Source of the DNA: Chionis minor
Taxonomy: Eukaryota; Chordata; Aves; Charadriiformes; Chionididae
Direction: 5' to 3'
Length of the DNA stretch: 64,000 nt
NCBI GenBank assembly: GCA_013398295.1
Contig: VZSF01008858.1
Coordinates: forward strand, 295,397 to 359,396
This document shows, one piece after another, positions 37,161 through 47,982 of this stretch; position 1 is the first letter of the stretch, and every line of letters begins with the position of its first letter. A program made the position numbers and the translations under genes. The notes under the pieces were generated by a model that ran no database searches, had not been told where the DNA came from, and saw only the letters and a program-made list of their open reading frames with translations.

Positions 37161-39139
37161 AAGAGACTTCCAGCATAGTCAGTGAAAACACAGCCACGCA
37201 CTTGGGGCACTAGGACGGAAACCCAGTGTTCTGGAGATGCTGTTTGTGGAAGACAAGAAACTGCAGGGAAACCCAGAAAAGGAAATTCTGCTGGTCATAA
37301 AACCTTTCCTGACATTCAAATAATTTTGACCTAAGGACATCAGTTCTTTGATTTACACACACAATTGCAGAGCTGACAGAGCCTATAACAAAGTGATTCA
37401 GAGCCCTTACACTGCTGTTCCTAAAACACATCCGATGGAGATGAAGCTGGCACTGCTACTGCCTGGATTTACAGCTGGCCATTAAAGTATGTTTACAAGC
37501 CTTTAGTACAGTGTACACATCTGGTAAATCATTGATTGAAGAAATAGCTCCTGGTATCATGCTCCCTCTGTCAACTTTTTCCACTACTATGTTACTCAGC
37601 ACAGAGTCATCTGCTCCAGACCCTGTTTTCTGCGGCGTCTCCCAACCCACGGGCAGACATGTGCTCACGTGCCCGAGCGAGCCGCCGTGCACGTACCCAG
37701 ATTTGCACATGTAGCCGGGGTTGTCACTGCGATTTAGATGCCGTTGGACACTACACACAGGTCCCTGGCACACCCAGCTGATCTGTACCTTTTCTACGAG
37801 GAGGAAAAGTGGCATCACCCGCACAGGACAGAGTCCCAGCTAGCTATGCAATCAGCAAGGAGTGGGAGAGGAGGCTGTTTTTTCCCAGGGATATGTGTGA
37901 CAGCAGAGAAGGCCGACATATGAGTGCCCTCGCCAGCCTGTTGGCTGCGTCCCAGCAAGCTGGACAGTCGGCAGGCGTTACCGGCACCCGTGCAGGACGT
38001 GCTCAGCTCCTCAGCCCTGCCCGGTGCCCCAGGCTGGGCTGGCAGGCACAGCTCCGCAGGGCAAGGGGCACGGGAAAAGCATCAAAAGAGTAATCCTGCA
38101 ACTGGAGACACTGCAGGCAGGCCAAGACCCCAGAGCCTCCCCAGCAGGCAACATAAAGGTCCTAGATGAAGACGGACCTAAGAGGACAGCTCTCCTCTGC
38201 CTGCAGCCGCACGTGAGCCGAGCGACACACACAAAGGTCCCGCCAGAGCCAGGCTGCGCCAGCAGCACAGGCATCGTCCCCCCCACCACTGAGAGCTGCC
38301 AGATCCGGCCCACGCCAAGGGCTCACACCAAGGAGTGGAAGCCAGGGCTGGCACGGCCCCGGGTTTGCTGCATCAGCACAGGCACAGTGGAAGGAGAGCA
38401 GGATGGAGATGGGGAGCAGCGCCAAGGACGCGCTGGGAAGCAGCATCCATCTCCCCCGGCGCTGGGGCAGCATCACACGCCGCCCACGCACAGGACCCAC
38501 ACTGGAGTCTTCCTTGCAGCGGGAGAAAAATGCAGTGTCTGGTGTTTTACCGAGCATGCCGGTGCCTGGGCCTGGGGACAGGGAGCGGGAGGAGCTGCGA
38601 GCCCCCACCACGGCTCATTGTGCTTCTGTGAGAGCATCTGGCCAGCTGCGCAGTGATCTGTGGCCAAACCCTCACTCTCCTGGCCAGGGAGCTGGGCAAA
38701 GGCCAAAGGGTAAAGGGCAAACCATGGGAGCAGAAACAAAGCTCGATCAGCTCATTCATGCAAACCTTTTCAAGAGCTTTTGAGTGGCTGGACAGACAGA
38801 CATGGGAGAGCAGGATTTGCCGTCCATGTGTGAATTGCCACAGGGACACACAGGCTGCCAGGTCCCGTGCAGTCACTTTGCAGCAGTCGAAAGGAGGTGC
38901 AGGATCTTGCACTCCCAGCAGGCTTTTACGCAAAATGAGGGTGCAGGGACTTCTAACAGCCAGAGACAGAGCTCAGAAAAGCAGGGGGAACAGTAAAAAC
39001 GTGGCTCTCTGCAGGGAAAGGCACTGCATCCAATCCTGTTCCTGCACACCAGTGTGGCATCTCCCGCAGTGTGGGCAGCACAGCCCTCCCCGACGCAGTC
39101 CATGTCTGCATTTACAGGGCCAGCAGAGCATCTGCCCGG

Positions 39140-39868
39140 GCTCGGGCAGCTACGGGTGGTGGAAACCACGCGAGGGAAGGGCTGACCTGCTGGAAAGCAG
39201 CTCTGGAGAGAAGGACCTGGGAGTCCTGGTGGACAAGAAGTTGCCCATCAGCCAGCAATGTGCCCTTGAGGCCAGGAAAGTCAATTGTCTCCTGGGGTGC
39301 ATTCAAAAGAGCGTGGCCAGCAGGTCGAGGGGTTCATGCTCCCCCTCTGCTCTGCACCAGCGAGGCCACGTCTGGAGCACTGTGTCCAGTTCTGGGCTCC
39401 CTGGTTCAAGAAAGATGGAATTACTGGAGAGTCCAGTGGTGGGCTGCGGAGATGCTCAGGGGAGTGGCCCATCTCTCTGATGAGGGAAGGCTGGGAGACC
39501 TGGGGCTGTTCCGCCTGGAGAAGAGCAGACAGAGGGATCTCATTGGTGCTGATCAGTATCTGAAGGGCGGGTGTCGCGAGGATGGGGCCAGACTCTTCTC
39601 AGTGGTGCCCAGAGACAGGACGAGGGGCAACAGGCACAAACTGGAACATGGGAAATTCCATCTCAACATGAGGAAAAACTTCTTTCCTTTGAGGGTGGCA
39701 GAGCGCTGGCACAGGCTGCCCAGAGAGGCTGTGGAGTCTCCTTCTCTGGAGACATTCCCAACCCACCTGGACGCCATCCTGTGCAGCCTGCTCCAGGTGA
39801 TCCCGCTCTGGCAGGGGGTTGGACTCTGGATCTCCAGAGGTCCCTGCCGACCCTGACCATTCTGTGAA
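39140..39868 (+). mobile_element. CR1 LINE fragment, 3' end
   Basis: This copy of about 730 bp in plus orientation is 5'-truncated. Frames read SSGEKDLGVLVDKKLPISQQ, then FSVVPRDRTRGNRHKLEHGK and LRVAERWHRLPREAVESPS, all CR1 ORF2 C-terminus, but in different frames, so the reading frame is broken. It ends at ACCATTCTGTGAATC with a decayed tail. The 5' limit is approximate. Confidence 0.92.
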
Positions 39869-42559
39869 TCGCCACCGAGTGATGGCAGAAGGAGGGGAGG
39901 AGAGATGATGAGGGCAGCTTAGAAAAGGCGACCCAGGAGGCAAACAGGAGCACGTTCCCTGCTGTCATCCCACTGCGAGCTGTGACCCACGGGAGCGCAG
40001 CCTGGAGAAGCATTCAGCCAGCTTCCACCCTGCCTGCATCACTCCTGCAGGTGAAGCACCTATTCCCCATCCTGGTCTGTGCTTACGGACACTGGGCAAC
40101 GTGGGGACCAGGAAAAGCCAGCACAGAGAACTGGGGCAGATTCTCTTCTGGGCTTCTTGAAATTGCATATGGGACAAGCACAGCTGCTACAAACAATTTT
40201 AAAACAACAAAAAAAGCAGTCAGATTTAATTGTTAGCAATAACCTCTTAAAATAGCAGCTCATTAGCCCGCGTGCAAACAGCTTAAAAGTGTCGGCATGA
40301 TTTGTGGGATCCTGTGAGGTCTTCTGGGATTTTCTGGGGTTCCTGTAAAACCAATGCAAAGAATAAACATGGCCCCTGAGTCCCAAAGACAAAAAAATGT
40401 ATTGCGCTTCACCTTAGCACATGAAAAAGCAGCTCTGATCCATGGTAGCCGCCATTTTGTTACAAATCCGGAATTTCCAGGGCTGCAGTGGGGAAGCACC
40501 AGGCACCACAAACAGGGCAGATCCTTTCTGACGTTGGAAGGAGGTGCAGAGGACGCTGCACCGCCGGGGGCTGTGCCAGGCGCTGGAGGTGGAGGAGCCG
40601 CTCCAGGAGGGGACGATGTCTTCAGCCGCTCTCTGCAGCCAGGCGGGAGCAGGAGGACAAAGGACCCCCCCACCCACGCTCTGCCTCCGCCCCGCTGCCC
40701 CCCGCTTACCCGGGGCAGAGCCAGGGGTCCCTGCGTCCCGCTGTGATCCCGCTCAGCCACCCGGCCGCAACATCCAGCAGTGCCTAAACTCGACCGCACC
40801 AGCGAGCTTCGGAGCATCCTCGAGGTTAAGGTCTTGCTTAAGCACTTTCCTGAACAAAAACTTTTTAATTCACCAGAACAGTGCCGGCAGGGCAGGAACA
40901 GCCCTGCTCCCACGTCCTCTCTTTAAGGGGAGGAAAAATACGGTGGCAGCGGTGCCTTGGGGTGGGGAGGGAGGAGGCTGAGCACTCTCCCTCCATCCCC
41001 ATTGCCCCCAGCTGGTGCTGGTGCTGGCTTCTGAGGGAGACTGGGAGATGTTGGCTTGAGGTCGATTTCCTGGGGCACAACAGCCCCTGAATTTCAGGTT
41101 TTTAATGGGCTGGCAGGGCATCCGGGAGGGAGGAGAGGGAAATAGACTTTTCCTTCCCCCATAAATAATTTTATGGAAGATTTTAAGAGAGATTTAAAGA
41201 AGAACCTCTTCCCTCCCTCCCCCACTTCTCAACTGTACTGTGCATTTTAAACCGTTTGCGGAAGGGAATTAATTAATGCAGGCAGCAGAGCCCAAAGCTC
41301 TGCAGCAGCCCGTCCTCTGCACAATGGAGATCCTACTTTTTCTCGAGAAACACATGCCCAAAATCCAAGTACATAAATTTTTTCTAACCCAATTCATTTT
41401 GTAGATTGATGGAGAAAATCCATAACAAATATTTATGACTTTGCAATAAATAACCCTCACAGAAGTTACAAAGAGCTCTGGCGAGTCTCAAGGTAACTTT
41501 CAGCGAGTTCCAGGGGTCAGGGCAGATCGGGATACTAAGTCTATAGTGTTCGAGCCTTTGGCTCATCTGTTTTGAATTATTGGCATTACTCAGTTGAGCA
41601 GTGCTCTCAATGGAGTAGCTGTGCTGTGATTCCATGCCATATTTTATTTCTATGGTGGGAGAGAGGCTTCAATAATTATTAGTTGTACTCTGTTGCAGCC
41701 AGCAAAAAAACAGTCCCCAGTGAGCACGTCTGAGCAGGTTGAGCTGGAGGAGGAAGATGTCTGTGACCCAGCAAGACCTGCCTGGGACGGGATTCAGGGA
41801 TGGACGCCGTGCCTTGTCCTGCCCGTTCAAAACACGGACCTGCCAAGGTGCTCACGGGTCATCCGGTGGGAATGGGTCCGGTGCCACCCGAGGGGCGCTT
41901 GTGCATCCACCGTGTTTGCCGAGGCAGCGGCCGACGCTGCCGGCCAGGCTGGCGCCAGGCAGAGCTCGGGAGCACCGGGGCCAGGTCTGCCCTGAGCAGA
42001 CCACGGGAGCTGTCGGCCCCCTCTAAAGGGGTGTTAGCGGCGTTCCAGTGGCAGCCGTTGCTGATTGCCACCATGCCTGCCCGGGGAGATGCTGCACCTC
42101 AGCACGCTAAAACCACTGGCCCAAAGCGACGGGGCTGAGGCGCAACGGTGGCACCGCACAGCTGAGAACCACCTTCCTCGGCCTGTTTCAGCCGTTTACA
42201 CTTTGCTTTCTGGGATCCTCACCGTTCCACCTCTGCTGACCCCAAAGCACAGCCGGGAACACCGCCCACCCACGCCACGGCCGGAGCCATGGCCAGGAGC
42301 GCAGCGCCGCAGCCACGCGCACTCCGACAGCAGCAGCACTGGGCACCGCGGGAGCCGGAGAGGGGCAGCAGGCGCCGCGGGAGAGCTTGCCCTCACGGCA
42401 CCGCGCCGGCACAGGGCACTGAGCTGCCACCAAACCCCGGCACCCACTTCCCAGGAGCCAGCCCGTCCTCGCTCCACCTTCGTTAGCTCTTAATCATCGC
42501 AACGGAAAGAGAAACCGCTGGCAGCGTCATGCTGCTCTCCCGGGTGCAGGCTCCTTTCA

Positions 42560-43140
42560 GGGCTTTCAGAAAACAGGGTCAGACGTGTCTTCTGACCTGT
42601 GACCTGTCGCTTCCCTCCTCGCCATAATTATCTAATACAGCGCTCTCCCTGCCAAGTACAATGAAACAATTTGTCACTTCAATTGTCTGTCAGTCAACAC
42701 TGGGGCCTTTTCAACAGGCCAACACATGTTTTTTGAGAGCTTGTCAGCAAGGGCTGTCTGGCCAGGCACATAACCATGGAAAATGGAACCTTTGTTAATT
42801 CTGGTTCTTAGAAAAGTAAATCCATTCACTTGCTTTTTTCAGGCCTTCAGTTTGGAATTTGCACAAGAAGCTGAATTGCCCCTGATCCCTAAATGATTGG
42901 TCAGAGGATTTGCATGAGGAAGCAGAAATTAATTATTCTTTTCTTTTCTTTTTATTTTCTGTAATTGTGTGTTTAGAAATGAGATTACATTCTACAGCAG
43001 CACGAGGGGCTGGGGGGGGAATTGCTTTGCATTTGTTTAGCTCCTTAGAGTTAAGATCACCTAATCGTTTCAAGCATTTCCTAAGATTCCCTCTCTCTTT
43101 TTCTGCTTTAATGACCAAACAAAGATTGTGCTACTTCCCG
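42560..43140. promoter_or_regulatory. Candidate element: octamer and SOX-type motifs
   Basis: This AT-rich, CG-poor block includes a perfect octamer ATTTGCAT (42908-42915), a SOX-type CCTTTGTTAA near 42790, a TAATTA at about 42930 and a second TTTGCAT near 43028. Combined POU and SOX motifs are typical of developmental enhancers in general; activity here is inferred. Confidence 0.35.
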
Positions 43141-45947
43141 GGGAACTTTTCTGGCAGCTGAGCTCAGCAGTGGGAGCCAGGGGCTTATCCCTCTGCTGAA
43201 ATAGTCTTCTTGCTGCTTTCGGCTCGCAGGGCACAAAATGCATCCCAGCACTCACGGGCTTGGGAGCCATGGTGGCTCCTTGCCTTGGAGAAAGGGTGAA
43301 ATGGGTTCCCACCAGCCCGGGAGGAAGACACTGGTCGCTCAAGTCTTGCGGGCAAGCAGCATGGGATGGAGCACGCAGGCGGTGCTGGCTCGGGGAAGGG
43401 TGCTGGGAGCACCTCGGTGGGTTCGCCTGAGCCAGGAGTGACGCTCTCAGGACACGGACCCGCCAGCTCCAAACCCCGTGGTCAAGCCCCTGTTCAGACC
43501 ACCACCAACACGCTGTGGTCCCTGGCGAACGCTCCTGGGCTGTCCTTCCTCACAGGCAACCAGAGGAGGGAATGCTGCTGCCGCTGTTGGGGACTCAGGG
43601 GAAACGGAGGAAACCCAGTGACCGTGAGCCACTACCAGGTCTGCGAGCGGCTCATGCCGATGCAGCGGATGCAGCGGGTCCCATGGGACGGAGCGTGCTG
43701 GGGGTCGCCAGGCTGTGCGGGCAGAGCAGCAGCCCCATTCCCTGCAGGTGGTGAAGTGCCACAACCACGATGGAAGCAGAGCTGGGCGAGTCCCCCCAGC
43801 GTGCGAGGAATGCAAGGGAAGGGCTGAAGCTGCAAAGCTTGCCACGTGTTGCACGGCCACGCCGTATTTTTGCTGTACGGACTGTTAGAGGGTCTGGTTC
43901 TCAGAGAGTGGCTGCGTTGCACAGAGACGGGAGCAGCCAAAGCACAGTCCCTCCAAAACTGCAGAACAAAGTGGCTGTGCCCTGCCTGGGGCCTGGGGGA
44001 TCGTGTCCCCCCATGGACCCTGAAGTCTGCCAGATACAGCTTACTCACTGCTGAGGTTTCACACAGCAGCTGCCTGTAGCTTTTGTGTTTTGCAGAGTCA
44101 CAGACAATAAAACTGACTGCCTTGTTAACAGCACAGATACAAACTGGTAGAGAAAAAAAAATAGGATTTTTTGGTGCTACTTAGAGCTTCGTTTTTTTTT
44201 TTTCTTTTTAAAGCAGCACCCTTTACACTTCCCACTTTCCCTGTCAATACACATGTGGAATTTTATTCCTAAATATTTAATAAGAGAGACACACCTCCAT
44301 TTTCAAGTATTCATCATTTTCTTAACCATGCGGAAGCTTCATGTTTGGGTAGACATGGAATATTTTATTTAACAGCATTGCAGAAATGCTAGATGGCCCC
44401 TACTTGATTACAAATGCCCTGAGTGAAAACCTCTCCAGATCTATCTTTCCAGAATACCGCTATCCAAACCTAATTCAAAACATACAGGGAGCCCTGACTT
44501 AGAATCTTTCAAGCCTATAAAATGAAACAAATTGGCTTTGCAAGCATATCTCCCAATCTAAGCTATGCCTGTAAATTCGATTTGTCCTCTTGGATCTATG
44601 CTGCATTAGGTGGCCTGAAAGACTCTTTGTTTCAGAGTCCTTCTGTCTCCTCCACGAGCCCCGAGCTCCTGCATCTGGACACGTCAGGGTGGAAAACTCC
44701 ACAGTCATTAACTGCGAGGACTCAGTGACCCTCCAGCATCTCAGCTTCACCCATGGGTCTTGGCAGGAGAGGAGTGGGACCCCAAAGACCCACGGCATGC
44801 AGGACCTTTGCCACGAGGATGCCACATGTCCGAGCGGCGGCAGAGGGTGTCCGGGTATAATCAGGCACTCTTGGCCGAGAAGCCAGCACCTATCGCTGGC
44901 TTTTCCTAGAGAGATCCCTGCCAGAGCAGGGTTAGGGTCAACACCCAAGAGTCAACTGGGCTTTTTAGAGCCTCAGGCTTCCAGGGTCCCAGCTCACCTG
45001 GCAGTGTCCTCTTTGTGCTGCTCCTGGAGCAGGTGCCGCCGGCTCCCCACGCTCCCACCAGGTCTGGCCATACCCAGCAAAGGGACCCCCAGGGGCTACG
45101 GCAGGGGAAACCCAGCCCGGGGTGACACGAGGAGCAACGCAGCTGCAGGCAGCAGTGACGTTCAGCGTTTCTCAGAGGCAGTACCTGCAGCCTTGGGATC
45201 ACAGCTGGTTTGACTTACAAATAACAAATGCGATCCTGTTCTTTGCACTTGTTTTTTCTTCGTAAACACCAAGCGAGATACCCACCAGCGCAGGTTCAAA
45301 TTACCTTCCCCAGGCAGCGCCGGGGCAGGAGCCTTGCTGCCCGCATGGCCGGTCCCACGGGAAACCTCCCGGAGCGGGGCCAGAGGCTCCTGCCAGCCAG
45401 GCCGGGGACGTTCCCTGGCCCCTGGGACATGCAGAAGGCTGGGGGGCTTGAGGGTTTGCTTTGCTGACCCCTGCATGCTCCCCCGAGGCGCTCTGCCTCC
45501 GCCAGCTTCCTGACCTTTCCCCAGCTCCAGGAACAATCTGCTGCCCTGTTTCGGTGGCCTTGAAGCGGTGACTGAGGTGCTGGGGGTGGGCAGTCCCTGG
45601 AGAACACCACCATGAGCCAGAGGTATGGGCAGGTGGGCTCTCCAGACCCCCTGGCTTTAGGCATCACTGCTTTCCTTGGAGGTGTGCGAGCTTCCATAAA
45701 ACAGTGTTACTGCATTAAGCTGGCACAACTGTTCAATTCCCCGCTTTGCAGACGGGGGGTGTCCTGGCTGAGGGTCCTGGGCTCGGTGCAAGCGCAGCAG
45801 CGGTGCAGGCAGGGATGGGCTGCCGCAGGCGCAGCCCGCGAAGGCGCCGTGGTTCTGTCAGAAGGGGCTGAGCCGCTTCGGGTCAGCTGACGGTGCGCAG
45901 CTCGGAGACAGCCTGCTTCTCTCTGATGCAGTAATTTACTACTTTCC

Positions 45948-46062
45948 TTTATGATTTTATGCACTCTTGCTATATAATTTTAACAGGCTTATTCTAATTC
46001 ACCATCTTTCACTAGAAATAAGCCTGTTAAAATTATTAACTACTTACGCATGGAATCATAAA
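45948..46062. repeat. Long inverted repeat / potential stem-loop
   Basis: Arms 45948-45993 and 46017-46062 are symmetric about 46005. The inner 20 bp (45974-45993 against 46017-46036) are perfectly complementary. Further out in the same register, 4 bp (45959-45962 against 46048-46051) and 9 bp (45948-45956 against 46054-46062) also pair. In all, about 35 of 46 positions match, with a 23-nt loop at 45994-46016. The surrounding 1.1 kb is AT-rich and lacks coding frames. It could be an RNA hairpin, the remnant of a hairpin-type DNA transposon, or a constrained element; the sequence does not decide. Confidence 0.85.
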
Positions 46063-47463
46063 ATGCTGTAATGCAATACATGGATCTTTCTGAAACGGAC
46101 AGATTACATGATCAGCATTTCCATGCTCAGCCTTCGTGTTCACACGGCAAACCAAAAAGATTCCCAGTGATTACAGTGCTTGCCATCTCTTCTACTTCAA
46201 AAGCACAACAGTAGATGTCTGTCGTGGTTTGGGCTGGATTGGCACAATCAGGCAGAGTCTTTACATGAATGTCCATTAAATTCCATTTATCTCCTTCATT
46301 GATTCCAGTTTTCAGTTAAGCCAGGGAAGAAATACATTCTCACTTAACATCTCCGTAAGGCCACTGACAAGAGGCTGCAGTCGCCATGCAGGATAAGAGA
46401 GATCTATTCTTACACTTGCCAGGAGATAAGCTGAGCAACTCATTCCATTGAAGAGTTGCTCTGAGCTCTTAAGTTGTATTTTTAGTCTTGGATTCAAATA
46501 CATTCACATCTGCAGAAGCCAAGCTTTTAGCCCCTGACAGAAAGCAAAGGAAGGGTTTGGTGCAGAAACAGAACATAGTTATTCTTAACTGCCCCTATGT
46601 TAACCATTTTCAGAGGTGACCAGATACGGGACTGAAGAATTAGCACATTAACCTAATCATAAAAATTCCAGAGACATCTCCCATGTAGTAGCAATTATAT
46701 TCCACTGCAAGGGCTTCAGAGTTTACCATGAAGGCCAGCAGCATCTCAGACACCCTGAAAACATATTTTTTATGTTTTTATAAACTCTAGTAAAATTGTA
46801 ATTGGATAAAACCTTGCATTCAAAAGCACATTCTTTGAGAATATTTTATATGCACATAAAACATCTGAGAAAATGTTAACATTATGATCTTAACTGTTTG
46901 CACATTGGAAGCAGCTAAAGGTTAGGAAAACGCAGTCCATCTGGTACAGTGTTTTAAGTGGAGTATTTCTGAGCGCATTTCCTTCGGAGCTTGGGCTCGT
47001 AATACTGTACCAAGCCAGCTACAGCAGACCACGACGCACAGAATGAGGTGCCAATCGCAGCATTCGCAGGAAGAACAAGCCTGATTTGTTTCCACCACAG
47101 TTAGGACTCAGTTTCCCAAAGACGGGACAATACCTGATGGCATCCGGGGGTGTCTGCAGCTCACACTGCTGCCCACAGCCGCCGGGAGCTTGTCCCCAGC
47201 AGCCGCTGCCCAGGGAATGTCGGCTCGTGCGAGGAGCTGGAGTCCTGCTGGAAGCACAGCGCCCCGATGACAAAGCTGTGCGGCTTCTGGAGAAGGGCCG
47301 GCCAGCAGCGCCCTGCAGAGCAGCGGTGTCCCCACCACCAGGGCAAGTGGGGCTGGGGAAAGCCCTGGGAACTAGGGGGGCGAGTGAGGGAAAGCCTGAC
47401 CAGGCAAGGCTGGCGAGAGGAGCCAGCACAGGTCTGCAGGGCGGGCAGCGCTCTCGACGGGCA

Positions 47464-47690
47464 GTTTGATGGAATGATGATGGAATGGTTTGGGTTGGAA
47501 GGGACCTGAAAGATTATCCAGTTCCAAACCCCGGCGCTGGGCAGGGACACCTCCCACCAGACCTGGCTGCTCCCAGCCCCGTCCCACCTGGCCTCGAGCA
47601 TCCCCAGGGATGGCACAGCCACAGCTGCTCTGGGCAGCCCCAGCCGGGCTCACCCTGCCCAGGCTCCGCATCAGGAGCCGCACACAGCAG
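47464..47690 (-). mobile_element. CR1 LINE fragment, minus orientation
   Basis: This short, diverged CR1 3' end is inserted on the minus strand. The plus strand starts ATGGAATGGTTTGGGTTGG and AAGGGACCT, the complement of the CR1 terminal motif that reads AGGTCCCTTCCAACCCAAAC. The body GGGCAGCC-type sequence (complement of the AGGCTGCCCAGA motif) follows near 47.63 kb. About 220 bp remain. The upstream boundary near 47.69 kb is uncertain because of divergence. Confidence 0.85.
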
Positions 47691-47955
47691 GTGGGGTGAC
47701 CCGAGGCTCTGGAGGAGCCCCCTCTGGAGCAGGAGCGGGCACAGGGAGCTGGGCCACCATCAGCCCGGGACCAGGCTCGGGAGCTCTGGCGTGCAGGAGT
47801 GGGGAGAGCTGGGACAGCCCCTGCTCTTCCCCCACCCCACGGGACTGGGGGCTTCCTATGGCCTGTACGGAGGCTGTTTGTTTAAGCAAACCCATTAGGT
47901 GTTTATTAGCCTTCATTATGGAGTGCTAGAGGGTTAATTAGTTCAGGCTGTTCCT

Positions 47956-47982
47956 GGGGGGGGGGGGGCNGGGGGGGGGGGG
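47956..47982. repeat. Poly(G) run with an ambiguous base
   Basis: A run of G interrupted by C and N (N at 47970), then twelve more G. The true length is unresolved. It could form G-quadruplex DNA. Confidence 0.9.

Larger units (their letters stand above)
31771..39139. other. SFRP1-GOLGA7 intergenic region, first part
   Basis: No gene recognised. Upstream flank of SFRP1 with A-rich tracts at 31903-31930 and GC-rich chance frames. AT-rich blocks lie at 33790-34140, 35420-35800 and 36780-37160. The 239-residue plus frame at 35790-36509 resembles no family I know. Confidence 0.65.
39869..47463. other. SFRP1-GOLGA7 intergenic region, middle part
   Basis: No gene recognised. AT-rich blocks lie at 41140-41700, 42560-43140, 44080-44580 and 45920-47000. 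The last contains the long inverted repeat. GC-rich stretches between them carry only chance frames. Confidence 0.65.
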
